DNA from: Candidatus Nitrosopumilus sp.
Lineage (GTDB): Archaea > Thermoproteota > Nitrososphaeria > Nitrososphaerales > Nitrosopumilaceae
Length of the DNA: 13,071 nt
NCBI GenBank assembly: GCA_029864805.1
Contig: JAOTSS010000052.1
Coordinates: 1-13,071, forward strand
Direction: 5' to 3'
Each line of letters opens with the position of its first letter. Positions within the stretch are counted from its first letter, which is position 1. The notes beneath the pieces were generated by a model. That model was not told the origin of the DNA and ran no database searches. It saw only the letters and a list, made by a program, of their open reading frames with translations. Below, in pieces: positions 1-6,999 of this stretch. The position numbers were made by a program, and so were the translations under genes.

Positions 1-82
1 CCTCAATGTCTTTTTCGTTAAGTTCTTTTTCACCAAGACTTTTCGCTGCATTAGAAAATGCACGACGAAGTTTATCAAACAT
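1..82 (-). CDS. ftsY: Signal recognition particle receptor FtsY, N-terminal fragment
   Basis: Only the first 27 codons are in the window; the gene runs off the left edge. The visible protein begins MFDKLRRAFSNAAKSLGEKE, a charged amphipathic start typical of archaeal FtsY, the membrane-associated GTPase that receives the SRP-ribosome complex. The ATG is at 82-80, three nucleotides after the stop codon of the prefoldin alpha gene, so the two are almost certainly cotranscribed. A pfdA-ftsY pair is a recurring archaeal arrangement, which supports the call as much as the short sequence does. The NG GTPase domain is outside the window, so identification rests on the N-terminus plus context. Confidence 0.75.
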   Translation of the reverse strand, partial: MFDKLRRAFSNAAKSLGEKELNEKDIE

Positions 83-85
83 GTT

Positions 86-511
86 TTATCCCGATTGTGG
101 TTGTTGCATTGCCTGCATCATTTGATTCATTTGTGCTTTTCCTTGTTCTAATCGATTTGCCGCATCCTGTTTTTTTACGGAGGTATCTTGTAAAGCAATC
201 TCAATTTCTTTAATTCGTGCTTCAAGATAATTAATTGCTGAAGGAAAATCTTTTTCAACTGCTACTCCTGCACCAATATTCAAAATGATTTTGCTATTTG
301 ATGAAATTTTTGTTGGGACATAAGTTCCCATTCCAATTGGAACTAGAGTTTCTGTTTCAGGCTTTTTACCAAGTGATTGGATGGACTCAATTGCAGCGGT
401 TGCTTCTCTCAAAATACTATAGAATGTGGATTCTCTTTGAGATAAATCAGAAAAATATGTTTCAAGCATTTGCATTTGCTGCATTAATTGCTCGGCCTGT
501 TCTTCACTCAT
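86..511 (-). CDS. pfdA: Prefoldin alpha subunit (GimC alpha)
   Basis: A 141-residue protein with two long helical stretches (about residues 1-50 and 88-137) around a beta-rich middle (about 55-85, including VPIGMGTYVP and KIILNIGAGVAVEKD). This is the coiled-coil, beta-hairpin, coiled-coil plan of prefoldin alpha, and the length is normal for the family. Two alpha subunits and four beta subunits form the jellyfish-shaped ATP-independent chaperone that hands unfolded protein to the thermosome. The tail is Gln/Met-rich. Start ATG at 511; a TATA-like box 26-32 nt upstream implies a leaderless or very short-leader mRNA separate from sod. The stop lies 3 nt before ftsY. The ribosomal protein and eIF6 genes that precede pfdA in many archaea are not here. 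Confidence 0.93.
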   Translation of the reverse strand: MSEEQAEQLMQQMQMLETYFSDLSQRESTFYSILREATAAIESIQSLGKKPETETLVPIGMGTYVPTKISSNSKIILNIGAGVAVEKDFPSAINYLEARIKEIEIALQDTSVKKQDAANRLEQGKAQMNQMMQAMQQPQSG

Positions 512-536
512 TTACAACCAACCTTTCTCAGATGGT

Positions 537-543
537 TATAAAT
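537..543 (-). promoter_or_regulatory. TATA-like box of pfdA-ftsY
   Basis: On the minus strand this reads TTTATAA, centred about 29 nt before the pfdA ATG. Archaeal transcription starts about 25 nt after the box, so the mRNA should begin within a few bases of the ATG. This suggests pfdA-ftsY has its own promoter downstream of the sod terminator. Confidence 0.55.
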
Positions 544-587
544 TCATTCATGGACAGATACGGAAAAATCAAAGATATTGAATGAAT

Positions 588-595
588 AAAAAAAA
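588..595 (-). terminator. T-run terminator after sod
   Basis: Eight consecutive T on the minus strand, 15 nt after the sod stop codon and upstream of the pfdA promoter. Archaeal RNA polymerase terminates at such U-tracts without needing a hairpin. Confidence 0.5.
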
Positions 596-609
596 TAAAG
601 ATTAGAACT

Positions 610-1230
610 TTATTTTGCTTTAGAAAATCTATTTTCTACTTCATCCCAGTTAACTACATTCCACCATGCGGCGATATAATCTGGTCTTTTGTTTTGGTAG
701 TTAAGATAGTATGCATGTTCCCAAACATCACAGCCCAACAATGGTACTAGTCCTTCGGTTCTTGGACTTGTTTGGTTTGGCATTGATTTGTATTCAACCT
801 TTCCTGAAGAAGGATTGTAAACTAACCATCCCCAACCGCTACCTTGTATTACTGCTGTAGTAGATGAAAATTTTTCTTTAAAGTCAGAGAAGCTTCCAAA
901 AGAACTGTTAATTGCATCAGCAATTGATCCTCCGGGTTCTCCGCCTCCGTTTGCTTTCATGTTGTTCCAAAATAGCCTGTGGTTATCATAGCCACCACCA
1001 TTGAAATTAACTGCACTTCTTTGGGCATCTGGTACTGATTTAATATCAGACAAAATGTCAATGATATCTTTTGCTTGGATATCAGCAGGACATGCTTCAA
1101 GAGCTGCATTTAGTTTGTCAGTGTATGCTTGATGATGCTTTGTGTGATGAATCTCCATTGTTCTTGCATCAATGTGAGGTTCTAGTGCATCATATGCATA
1201 GGGCATTTCAGGAAGAGTGTATTTTCCCAT
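610..1230 (-). CDS. sod: Superoxide dismutase, Mn-type (Fe/Mn family)
   Basis: A 206-residue protein aligned in full with the Fe/Mn SOD family; it dismutates superoxide to oxygen and hydrogen peroxide in the cytoplasm. The four metal ligands are all present: H28 (MEIHHTKHH), H84 (DNHRLFW), D168 and H172 (DVWEHAYY). The second-shell residues favour manganese: glycine in NGGGYDNH where Fe enzymes usually carry Gln, and Gln at 153 (PNQTSP), the Mn-type position. Metal choice cannot be proved from sequence, and cambialistic use is possible. The gene is monocistronic: its own TATA-like box lies about 26 nt upstream and a T8 run follows the stop. It is divergent from the subtilase gene. An obligate aerobe whose metabolism runs on oxygen would need this enzyme. 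Confidence 0.96.
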   Translation of the reverse strand: MGKYTLPEMPYAYDALEPHIDARTMEIHHTKHHQAYTDKLNAALEACPADIQAKDIIDILSDIKSVPDAQRSAVNFNGGGYDNHRLFWNNMKANGGGEPGGSIADAINSSFGSFSDFKEKFSSTTAVIQGSGWGWLVYNPSSGKVEYKSMPNQTSPRTEGLVPLLGCDVWEHAYYLNYQNKRPDYIAAWWNVVNWDEVENRFSKAK

Positions 1231-1251
1231 ATATTCAAAGAAAGTCTAATT

Positions 1252-1260
1252 CAATTTATT
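1252..1260 (-). promoter_or_regulatory. TATA-like box of sod
   Basis: Minus strand AATAAATTG, centred 26 nt before the sod ATG at 1230, giving a predicted leaderless transcript. No Shine-Dalgarno is visible between it and the ATG. Confidence 0.5.
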
Positions 1261-1278
1261 GCTTTATGAAGCAATTCA

Positions 1279-1291
1279 TTTTTACTTGTAA
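1279..1291 (+). promoter_or_regulatory. TATA-like element of the subtilase gene
   Basis: TTTTTACTTGTAA-type AT element about 26 nt before the GTG start at 1309, diverging from the sod promoter only about 25 bp away. There is no Shine-Dalgarno before the GTG, consistent with a leaderless mRNA. Confidence 0.35.
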
Positions 1292-1308
1292 AAACTGTTA
1301 AAAAATTT

Positions 1309-3327
1309 GTGAAATTCCTAGTTTTTTCCTTAATCATAGTAACTGCTGGTGGAGGTATTTTGTTTCAGTCATTCCAAAGCGAAAATGAAATAGGAGCATA
1401 TCTGAATAGAAGTACACCATACATTGGAACCGAAATTCCCAGAATGGATGGAATTGATGGAACTGGTATTAAAGTAGCAGTTATAGATACAGGCGTGGAC
1501 TTTAATCATCCCGATTTGTTTGGATGGGGGCCTGATGGTAAAGTCATAGGAGGATACAATTTCATAAACGAGGGTCAGCCGCCAATGGATACTAATGGTC
1601 ATGGCACTCAAGTTGCAGGAGTTATTGCAGCTGATGGACAAATAAAAGGAGTTGCACCTAAAGCAAAAATCCTCGCTTACAAAGTTTCAGAAAATGGTGA
1701 AGGTGTATCATCAGACTTGATAATAAGAGCGATTGAAAAAGCAATTGAGGATGATGCAAACATCATCAACATTAGTTTAGGAGTAAACAAAACAAATGCA
1801 AAAATTGAACGTGCAGTGAATCACGCATTAGAAAAAGAAATTTTTGTAGTAACAGCAGCTGGAAATGACGGTCCTGTATTAGGGACAATTGGAAGTCCTG
1901 GAAGAAATCACGGTTCAGTTACAGTTGGCGCAACATACAACAATCTTACTTCAAGCTTAGTTGCAACACTAGAAGTTAATGACAAACCATTCACAGCAAT
2001 TCCGATGGTTGGCTCTACTAAATTGAAAAATCCAATTACTGGAGAAATAATTTTTGCAGGATATGGAAAAATAAAAGACTTTGAGGATCTCAACGTAAAA
2101 GACGCAATTGTAATTGTTGAGAGAGGAAGTGACGTTGAAGGAGAATTGTTGTATTTTTCAATCAAGGAAAGCAATGCAGCAAATGCAGGTGCAAAAGCAT
2201 TGATAGTATACAATAATTCTCCAGGAATTTTTCTTGGAGAATTGATCCATGAATTTATAGATCCAGAGTATAGTCCACAGATTCCAGTTGTATCGATTGA
2301 TAGAGAAGAAGGACTAGAAATTATAGAATCAATAAAAACAGAGAACTATGCCTCAATGCATTTGTTTTACAATCCAGATTTTGTAGTGCATTTTAGTTCA
2401 AGAGGTCCGGTTTCACCATTTTACATAAAACCAGAAATAGTAGCACCTGGCGCATACATCAATAGCACCCAGAACAATGCAGGGTATAATTTCACAAGCG
2501 GGACAAGTTATGCTGCACCTCATGTTAGTGGGGCTGCTGCACTATTACTCCAAAAAAACCCACTTTTTCATCATCATGAGATAAAATCACTACTATTAAC
2601 AACAGTTGAGCCTGTTTCTGATGCCTACGGCCAGCATTTCTCCGTAAACGATGCAGGTGCAGGAAGACTAGACATTGAAAATGCCTACGGTGCCAAGATA
2701 ATCATAATGCCACCAAATTTTGTGATCAGTGTTTCATCAGATAATCGAATTGCAGAAAAACAGCTAGAGTTGAAATTGATTGAAGGTACATTAGATAATT
2801 TTGATGTAGAATTTGAAGGGCCAGAATTCATAAAATTTGCATACATTCTTGAAGGAAACAATTTACAAATCAAAATGAGTATGACTAATGAAAACTTTGG
2901 AGATCATGAAGGAAAGATAATTATTCATCATGATGGCACACGTTATACCATTCCATTTTTGGTACACTATACACAAGGTTCAGTTTCAGTAATTCAACAA
3001 AATCAAAAACTTTCATTTGAGATCCATCATCCAGATGAATGGAATTTTGCAAAAATATCAGTTACAAATAGCAAAGATGGAAAAGTCGATACAGTGACTA
3101 TGTTGCCAAACAAAAAAGCAACAGTAGAAATTTATGAGAATTCAGAATATTGGATAGATGCAAAAATAAGAACAAATCAAAACACAACAAGTGCATACAA
3201 CACAATTAAGATAACTACAATTCCAGAAAACATTCAGAGATGGGACATTGACATTCCAGAAAAACAGATCGGAATAATTGCAATCATGGTTATTGCCATA
3301 GGAATTTTTGGGATAATTAAAAGATAA
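1309..3327 (+). CDS. Exported, membrane-anchored subtilisin-like serine protease (S8) with PA domain
   Basis: A 672-residue subtilase with the full catalytic set: Asp60 (VAVIDTGVD), His98 (NGHGTQVAG), oxyanion Asn186 (AAGND) and Ser400 (SGTSYAAPHVSG). Residues 1-20 form a signal peptide or N-terminal anchor (MKFLVFSLIIVTAGGG). A protease-associated (PA) domain is inserted at about 220-355 between the Asn and Ser blocks. Residues 465-645 are beta-rich, probably Fn3-like domains, and 653-670 are a hydrophobic helix ending IIKR, so the enzyme should face the pseudoperiplasm and be held in the membrane. Only about 25 residues separate the signal from the catalytic core, so the usual I9 inhibitory propeptide is missing. 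The start is GTG; an in-frame TGA at 1267 allows no upstream ATG. It converges on pckA with 1 nt between stop codons. The substrate is unknown. Confidence 0.93.
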   Translation: MKFLVFSLIIVTAGGGILFQSFQSENEIGAYLNRSTPYIGTEIPRMDGIDGTGIKVAVIDTGVDFNHPDLFGWGPDGKVIGGYNFINEGQPPMDTNGHGTQVAGVIAADGQIKGVAPKAKILAYKVSENGEGVSSDLIIRAIEKAIEDDANIINISLGVNKTNAKIERAVNHALEKEIFVVTAAGNDGPVLGTIGSPGRNHGSVTVGATYNNLTSSLVATLEVNDKPFTAIPMVGSTKLKNPITGEIIFAGYGKIKDFEDLNVKDAIVIVERGSDVEGELLYFSIKESNAANAGAKALIVYNNSPGIFLGELIHEFIDPEYSPQIPVVSIDREEGLEIIESIKTENYASMHLFYNPDFVVHFSSRGPVSPFYIKPEIVAPGAYINSTQNNAGYNFTSGTSYAAPHVSGAAALLLQKNPLFHHHEIKSLLLTTVEPVSDAYGQHFSVNDAGAGRLDIENAYGAKIIIMPPNFVISVSSDNRIAEKQLELKLIEGTLDNFDVEFEGPEFIKFAYILEGNNLQIKMSMTNENFGDHEGKIIIHHDGTRYTIPFLVHYTQGSVSVIQQNQKLSFEIHHPDEWNFAKISVTNSKDGKVDTVTMLPNKKATVEIYENSEYWIDAKIRTNQNTTSAYNTIKITTIPENIQRWDIDIPEKQIGIIAIMVIAIGIFGIIKR

Positions 3328-3328
3328 T

Positions 3329-4930
3329 CTAAACAGATTTTGGGCCTGCGTTAATTATTTCAGATGAGACGCCATCAAATTTCTTAAAGTTCTCAACAAA
3401 CATCTGAGATAATTTTTTTGCAGATAATTCATACGAGTCTTTGTCTTCCCAAGTATTTTTTGGGTCTAAGATTTCTGAAGGAACACCTTCTACTTCAGTT
3501 GGAATATCTAAATTGAACAAATCATCATGACGATACTTTACAATATCTAGTGCGCCTGAAAGGGCAGCTGTTACCATAGCACGGCTATACTTTATCTTGA
3601 TTCTTTCTCCAACTCCGTATGGGCCACTGGACCATCCAGTATTTACAAGATAAACCACGGTGTTGTGCTGGTTTATTTTTTCTCCAAGTAATTTGGCGTA
3701 AACTGATGCAGGTCTAGGCATAAATGGTGCACCAAAACACTCTGAAAATACAGATTTTGGCTCTTTAATACCACGTTCGGTTCCTGCCAACTTACTGGTG
3801 TAGCCAGACATGAAATGGAACATTGCAGCTTCCTTTGTTAATCTAGAAACTGGCGGTAAAACTCCTAATGCATCAGCTGTCAAAAATACAATCACTTTAG
3901 GATTTCCTCCGACACTTGGAATCACAGCACCTGGAATGAAATCTAGAGGGTATGCAACCCTAGTGTTTTCAGTTAATGTGTTGTCATCATAATCAGGGAC
4001 ATTGTCTTTGAGTACTACATTTTCTAAAACTGCACCAGGTCTGATTGCATTCCAGATTTCAGGTTCTGCTTCTTGACTAAGATTGATACACTTTGCATAG
4101 CATCCACCTTCAAAGTTGAATGTTCCATTATCAGACCAACCATGTTCATCATCACCAATTAGTCTTCTATTTGGATCTGCAGAAAGAGTTGTCTTACCAG
4201 TACCAGATAACCCAAAGAATAATGCAGTGTCTCCTTTTTCTCCGATGTTTGCAGAGCAGTGCATTGGGAAAATACCACGTTCTGGTAGAAGGAAATTCAT
4301 TACGCCAAACATTGACTTCTTCATTTCACCAGCATATTCAGTTCCTCCAATCAAAACAATTTTTCTTGTCAAATCAATTAAGATGAATATATCAGTTCTA
4401 GTTCCATCAACTTCTGGAACTGCTTTAAAGTCATTAATACACAATATTGTAAATTCAGGTTCATGGTTTTCGAGTTCATCGTTTGTTGGCCTGATAAACA
4501 AATTCCTTGAGAACATATTTTGCCAGACATGATCATTAATCACTCTAATCGGTAAGCGGGTATCAGGATCTGCTCCTACAAAACCATCAAAGACAAAAAG
4601 TTCCTTGTTATCAACAAAGTTTTTCATTTTCTCTAAAAGTTTCTCAAATTTGCCAGTTGGGAATTGGTGATTGATTTTTCCCCAATCAATGGTGTCATGG
4701 GTTTTATCATCAAACACAATAAATCGATCATCAGGAGATCTGCCTGTATATTTTCCAGTATTGACTGAAAGAGAACCGGTGGAATTTACTACGCCCTCTT
4801 TTCTTTCAACAGATATACGAACCATCTCATCAACATCTAGATTTCTGTGGACTTTGGAGGGATTGATTCCAAATTCTTTAAGCTGTGAGGAAAATTTGTC
4901 AGTTACTGCAGTACCTACTACTTGAGTCAG
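3329..4930 (-). CDS. pckA: Phosphoenolpyruvate carboxykinase (ATP), probable CTG start
   Basis: Converts oxaloacetate plus ATP to PEP, ADP and CO2, the entry to gluconeogenesis. Motifs (numbered from the in-frame ATG at 4825; add 35 for the full form): TGRS at 27-30 for substrate, GTEYAGEMKKS at 161-171, His189 in MHCSANIG, the P-loop GLSGTGKT at 205-212, kinase-2 GDDEHGW at 224-230, and RPASVYAKLLGEK at 371-383. The ATG at 4825 gives 498 residues and would cut off a stretch (about GINPSKVHRNLDVDE) that resembles the N-terminus of other ATP-type PCKs. Upstream the frame stays open to a TAG at 4957-4955 with no ATG, GTG or TTG. The only plausible initiator is CTG at 4930, 8 nt after a perfect GGAGGT. 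That gives 533 residues, the normal family length. I am sure of the enzyme, moderately sure of this start. Confidence 0.9.
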   Translation of the reverse strand: MTQVVGTAVTDKFSSQLKEFGINPSKVHRNLDVDEMVRISVERKEGVVNSTGSLSVNTGKYTGRSPDDRFIVFDDKTHDTIDWGKINHQFPTGKFEKLLEKMKNFVDNKELFVFDGFVGADPDTRLPIRVINDHVWQNMFSRNLFIRPTNDELENHEPEFTILCINDFKAVPEVDGTRTDIFILIDLTRKIVLIGGTEYAGEMKKSMFGVMNFLLPERGIFPMHCSANIGEKGDTALFFGLSGTGKTTLSADPNRRLIGDDEHGWSDNGTFNFEGGCYAKCINLSQEAEPEIWNAIRPGAVLENVVLKDNVPDYDDNTLTENTRVAYPLDFIPGAVIPSVGGNPKVIVFLTADALGVLPPVSRLTKEAAMFHFMSGYTSKLAGTERGIKEPKSVFSECFGAPFMPRPASVYAKLLGEKINQHNTVVYLVNTGWSSGPYGVGERIKIKYSRAMVTAALSGALDIVKYRHDDLFNLDIPTEVEGVPSEILDPKNTWEDKDSYELSAKKLSQMFVENFKKFDGVSSEIINAGPKSV

Positions 4931-4977
4931 AGGGTTTGACCTCCAAAAATATTTCTATCAATCCCAGATCTGTTCAT
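4927..4977 (-). CDS. Possible upstream ORF / leader peptide of pckA
   Basis: A 16-codon frame encoding MNRSGIDRNIFGGQTL starts at ATG 4977 and stops with a TGA (4929-4927) that overlaps the proposed pckA CTG as CTGA. Its last codons contain the GGAGGT that would serve pckA. Ribosomes finishing this peptide would end exactly on the pckA start, an arrangement that favours reinitiation at a weak codon. Whether it is transcribed depends on which of two AT-rich promoter candidates is used. It may be coincidental. Confidence 0.25.
   Translation of the reverse strand: MNRSGIDRNIFGGQTL
4939..4944 (-). promoter_or_regulatory. Shine-Dalgarno GGAGGT that decides the pckA start
   Basis: On the minus strand GGAGGT is followed by an 8-nt spacer and then CTG at 4930-4928. 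It matches the archaeal anti-SD core fully, and most nearby first genes lack any SD, so its placement argues that translation begins here rather than at the ATG 105 nt downstream. Confidence 0.6.
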
Positions 4978-5016
4978 GAGATAAAGTTCCGCGTAAAGTT
5001 TCCTTATTATATTTTT
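4978..5016 (-). promoter_or_regulatory. Promoter region of pckA (two TATA candidates)
   Basis: Two minus-strand AT elements: CTTTATCT at about 4980-4987, predicting a start near 4957 and a 25-nt leader carrying the SD; and AATATAATAAGG at about 5002-5013, predicting a start near 4982, which would place the 16-codon upstream ORF at the very 5' end. The sequence does not decide between them. Confidence 0.4.
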
Positions 5017-5045
5017 CCTATTAAAAATTATTTTTTGTCTAGGAA

Positions 5046-5056
5046 CGTATTTATTC
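5046..5056 (+). promoter_or_regulatory. TATA-like box of rpl32e-rpl19e
   Basis: GTATTTATTCC centred about 24 nt before the ATG at 5075, with no Shine-Dalgarno in between, so a leaderless mRNA is likely. A second AT block at 5017-5032 could be an alternative box. Confidence 0.35.
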
Positions 5057-5074
5057 CAAAATTCAAGACTCAGA

Positions 5075-5482
5075 ATGATGCCTATCAATAAGGATAAAAT
5101 TGCAAAGAGACAAGAAGTAAAAGAACACAATCCAGACTTTGTAAGACCAGAAAGTTGGCGTTACGTTAGACTACAGACTAATTGGAGAAAGCCAAAAGGT
5201 ATTGATCATCATCAGAGAAAGCAAAAGAGCAGAGGTCGTCCAGGACTCGTAAAAGTTGGATATGGAGGACCAAAAATTGCAAGAGGATTACACCCATCAG
5301 GGTATACAGATAATTTAGTATTCAATTTATCAGATTTAGAAAAACTAGATCCAAAAAAAGATGGTGTCAGATTCGGGCACAGTGTTGGAACTAGAAAAAG
5401 AAAGGAAATCATCGTAAAAGCAATTGAAAACAAATTCAAAATTTTTAATGCGAGAGTGAGTGCAAGTGGTAGTAAATCTTAA
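5075..5482 (+). CDS. rpl32e: 50S ribosomal protein L32e
   Basis: A 135-residue basic protein carrying the L32e signature: the aromatic/basic entry PESWRYVRLQTNWRKPKGID, then RGRPGLVKVGYGGPKIARG, the GLHPSGYTDNLV block and the LEKLDPKKDGVRFGHSVGTRKR motif. L32e is an archaeal/eukaryotic protein of the large subunit. Starts are ATG 5075 or the adjacent ATG 5078, the latter giving MPIN. It overlaps the following L19e gene, so the two are cotranscribed and probably translationally coupled. In many archaea both sit in the spc ribosomal operon between L6 and L18; here they stand alone between pckA and the alkyltransferase gene. Confidence 0.95.
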   Translation: MMPINKDKIAKRQEVKEHNPDFVRPESWRYVRLQTNWRKPKGIDHHQRKQKSRGRPGLVKVGYGGPKIARGLHPSGYTDNLVFNLSDLEKLDPKKDGVRFGHSVGTRKRKEIIVKAIENKFKIFNARVSASGSKS

Positions 5483-5921
5483 TGCAAAAAAAAGACTCGC
5501 ATCTAGAGTCACAGGTGTTGGAATTCATAGAATTAAGTTTGACACTGATCACCTAGATGATATTGCCGATGCAATTACTAGAGAAAATATTAGAAGTCTA
5601 ATTACTGCAAATACAATCAAAATTAAACCATTTGTAGGAACATCTAGAGGAAGAGCACAATTCAAGAAAGATCAAAAAAACAAGAGAGGTACAACTCAAG
5701 GCTCAAAACAAGGTAGAAAAGGTGCAAGAGTTGGTAAGAAAGAAGTTTATGTTGCCAAAGTGCGTTCATTGAGAAGACTGCTAAAGATTGCAAAAGACAG
5801 GAAAGATTTAACCAATCCAGAATTTTGGACACTCTACAAAAAAGTCGGAGGGAATACTGTTAGAAACAAGGCGCACCTCAGACTGCTAATGGACGAAATT
5901 AGAGAAAAGAGAAAAGATTAG
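5460..5921 (+). CDS. rpl19e: 50S ribosomal protein L19e
   Basis: A 153-residue, strongly basic protein matching L19e throughout: N-terminal VVNLNAKKRLASRVTGVG, the helical DADAITREN-like segment (DIADAITRENIRSLI), the SRGRAQFKKDQKNKRGTTQ stretch, the GSKQGRKGARVGKKE linker, and a C-terminal helix ending NKAHLRLLMDEI. There is no in-frame ATG. GTG at 5460 gives an extra Met-Gln; GTG at 5466 gives MVVNLNAKK, which fits the family N-terminus better. The overlap with the L32e stop is 23 or 17 nt accordingly. Its TAG shares bases with the TAA of the convergent alkyltransferase gene (4-nt overlap at 5918-5921). Confidence 0.95.
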   Translation: MQVVVNLNAKKRLASRVTGVGIHRIKFDTDHLDDIADAITRENIRSLITANTIKIKPFVGTSRGRAQFKKDQKNKRGTTQGSKQGRKGARVGKKEVYVAKVRSLRRLLKIAKDRKDLTNPEFWTLYKKVGGNTVRNKAHLRLLMDEIREKRKD

Positions 5922-6217
5922 AACCGATGAACAGTATTTTCTAAATTCATAATTTTTCCGTTTTTAATCTTGATGCCTTCATCACTAAGCATCTTTGTTT
6001 TTATGTGCTCCCCGTAGGCATAACCGCCTATTTTGCCTGTAGACATTACAACTCTATGGCAGGGAATAATCACAGGATATGGATTTTTGTTCATAATTTT
6101 TCCGATGAATCTTTGACCGTTTTTTAATCCAACAGCTTTTGCCAATTCCCCATAAGTGGTGATTTTGCCTTTTGGGACTTCAAGTAATTTCTTGTAAATC
6201 TTTTGTTCAATATTCAA
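5918..6217 (-). CDS. ogt: O6-alkylguanine-DNA alkyltransferase, single-domain (Ogt/MGMT family)
   Basis: A 99-residue protein consisting only of the C-terminal catalytic domain of the family. The active-site motif IPCHRVV contains the nucleophile Cys53, so this is a real methyl-acceptor rather than an alkyltransferase-like protein, which would carry Trp or Ala there. TTYGELAKAVG (20-30) is the start of the DNA-binding helix-turn-helix with its Tyr, and Arg36 (GQRFIGK) is at the position of the base-flipping arginine finger. The roughly 70-residue N-terminal domain is absent. The start is TTG at 6217, overlapping the dtdA stop as TTGA, with GAGGT 9 nt upstream at 6228-6232, so translation is coupled to dtdA. 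It repairs alkylated guanine stoichiometrically in the cytoplasm. Confidence 0.93.
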   Translation of the reverse strand: MNIEQKIYKKLLEVPKGKITTYGELAKAVGLKNGQRFIGKIMNKNPYPVIIPCHRVVMSTGKIGGYAYGEHIKTKMLSDEGIKIKNGKIMNLENTVHRF

Positions 6218-6990
6218 ATTTTAATTACCTCAAGATCTGTTGATTCAAGCAAGTCAAGTACTTTTTGTTTCTCAGAACCTAATCCTCTCCAATCTAAAAG
6301 GGCAGCTGTTGCCATTTTGTTTTTTGAGATAATGTGAGAAAATAGTTCTTCATCGAGATTCTCTAAATTATGTTTTGGAATTACTGTGCCGAGTGCATAT
6401 TTTCCATTAAGCAATTCATTGGTAAACTTTGAAGGGTAATGTGTTCCACCAAAACAAATTGCCACAGAGTTTTCTTTGATAGGTTGTGATAGAACCTGAT
6501 GGATAAGAGTTGCAACAGAATTGCATAAAGATTCATCAGTCCACTGTTTTTCAGTAGTGCCTATCTCTATGAATATCGAGGGTTTTTTCAATGCAGTTGG
6601 ACCATGGTGTGTTGCCTCTATAGTTATTTGAAAATCGGAAAACTTTGACTGGTTTTTCTTCAATGTTTGAAGATACGCTTTCTGAAGATCAGGATGGGGA
6701 ATTGCAATTTGTCGGTCATTTCCTCCAAACTTTGCTTCAGAGAAATTTCCAGTGCTGTGACACGTCAAAGCCAATTGACCAGACTCTGCAGCATGTTTTG
6801 ACAAAAAAACAAATCCATCATAATCATATTTTTCTTCTAACCAATCTGCTGAAATGGCAGGAGTTGGGATAATAACCAAGTCATAGTATTTTCCACGAAA
6901 AACATCATCTTCTTTGGTCATTTCCTTTGAAAGAAATTTTGCCATATTGTGACCTGCGGGGTCATCTCGATACGCAACTAGCAGTTCCAT
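6214..6990 (-). CDS. dtdA: D-aminoacyl-tRNA deacylase, archaeal/plant type (DTD2/GEK1)
   Basis: A 258-residue protein of the DtdA/DTD2 family, which removes D-amino acids (and, in plants, aldehyde adducts) from charged tRNA. Family landmarks are present: N-terminal DPAGHNM (10-16), LTCHSTGN (75-82) with His78, EATHHGPT (125-132) with the His128-His129 pair, FIEIGTTEKQW (140-150), CFGGTHYPSKFT (179-190) with His184, and ALGTVIPKH near 199-207. Length is normal. The ATG at 6990 lies 26 nt after a TATA-like box shared within a palindromic intergenic element with divergent secE. The 4-nt overlap with ogt makes a two-gene unit whose members both deal with chemical damage, one in tRNA charging, one in DNA; a functional link is inference. 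Confidence 0.93.
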   Translation of the reverse strand: MELLVAYRDDPAGHNMAKFLSKEMTKEDDVFRGKYYDLVIIPTPAISADWLEEKYDYDGFVFLSKHAAESGQLALTCHSTGNFSEAKFGGNDRQIAIPHPDLQKAYLQTLKKNQSKFSDFQITIEATHHGPTALKKPSIFIEIGTTEKQWTDESLCNSVATLIHQVLSQPIKENSVAICFGGTHYPSKFTNELLNGKYALGTVIPKHNLENLDEELFSHIISKNKMATAALLDWRGLGSEKQKVLDLLESTDLEVIKI

Positions 6991-6999
6991 GAGATAAGG

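Noticed and set aside
298..585. 95-codon plus-strand frame over prefoldin alpha
   Set aside because: Antisense shadow of pfdA extending into its promoter; Phe/Ile-rich with no motif.
4116..4532. 138-codon plus-strand frame
   Set aside because: It is entirely antisense to conserved pckA coding sequence; composition follows the PCK codons, with no independent promoter or family resemblance.
4927..5130. 67-codon minus-strand frame with a hydrophobic beginning, upstream of pckA
   Set aside because: It begins inside L32e on the opposite strand and runs through both divergent promoters. Only its last 16 codons, from the ATG at 4977, are kept as a possible leader peptide.
5918..6217. Alkyltransferase-like (ATL) protein
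   Set aside because: ATLs replace the active-site Cys; here IPCHRV retains it.
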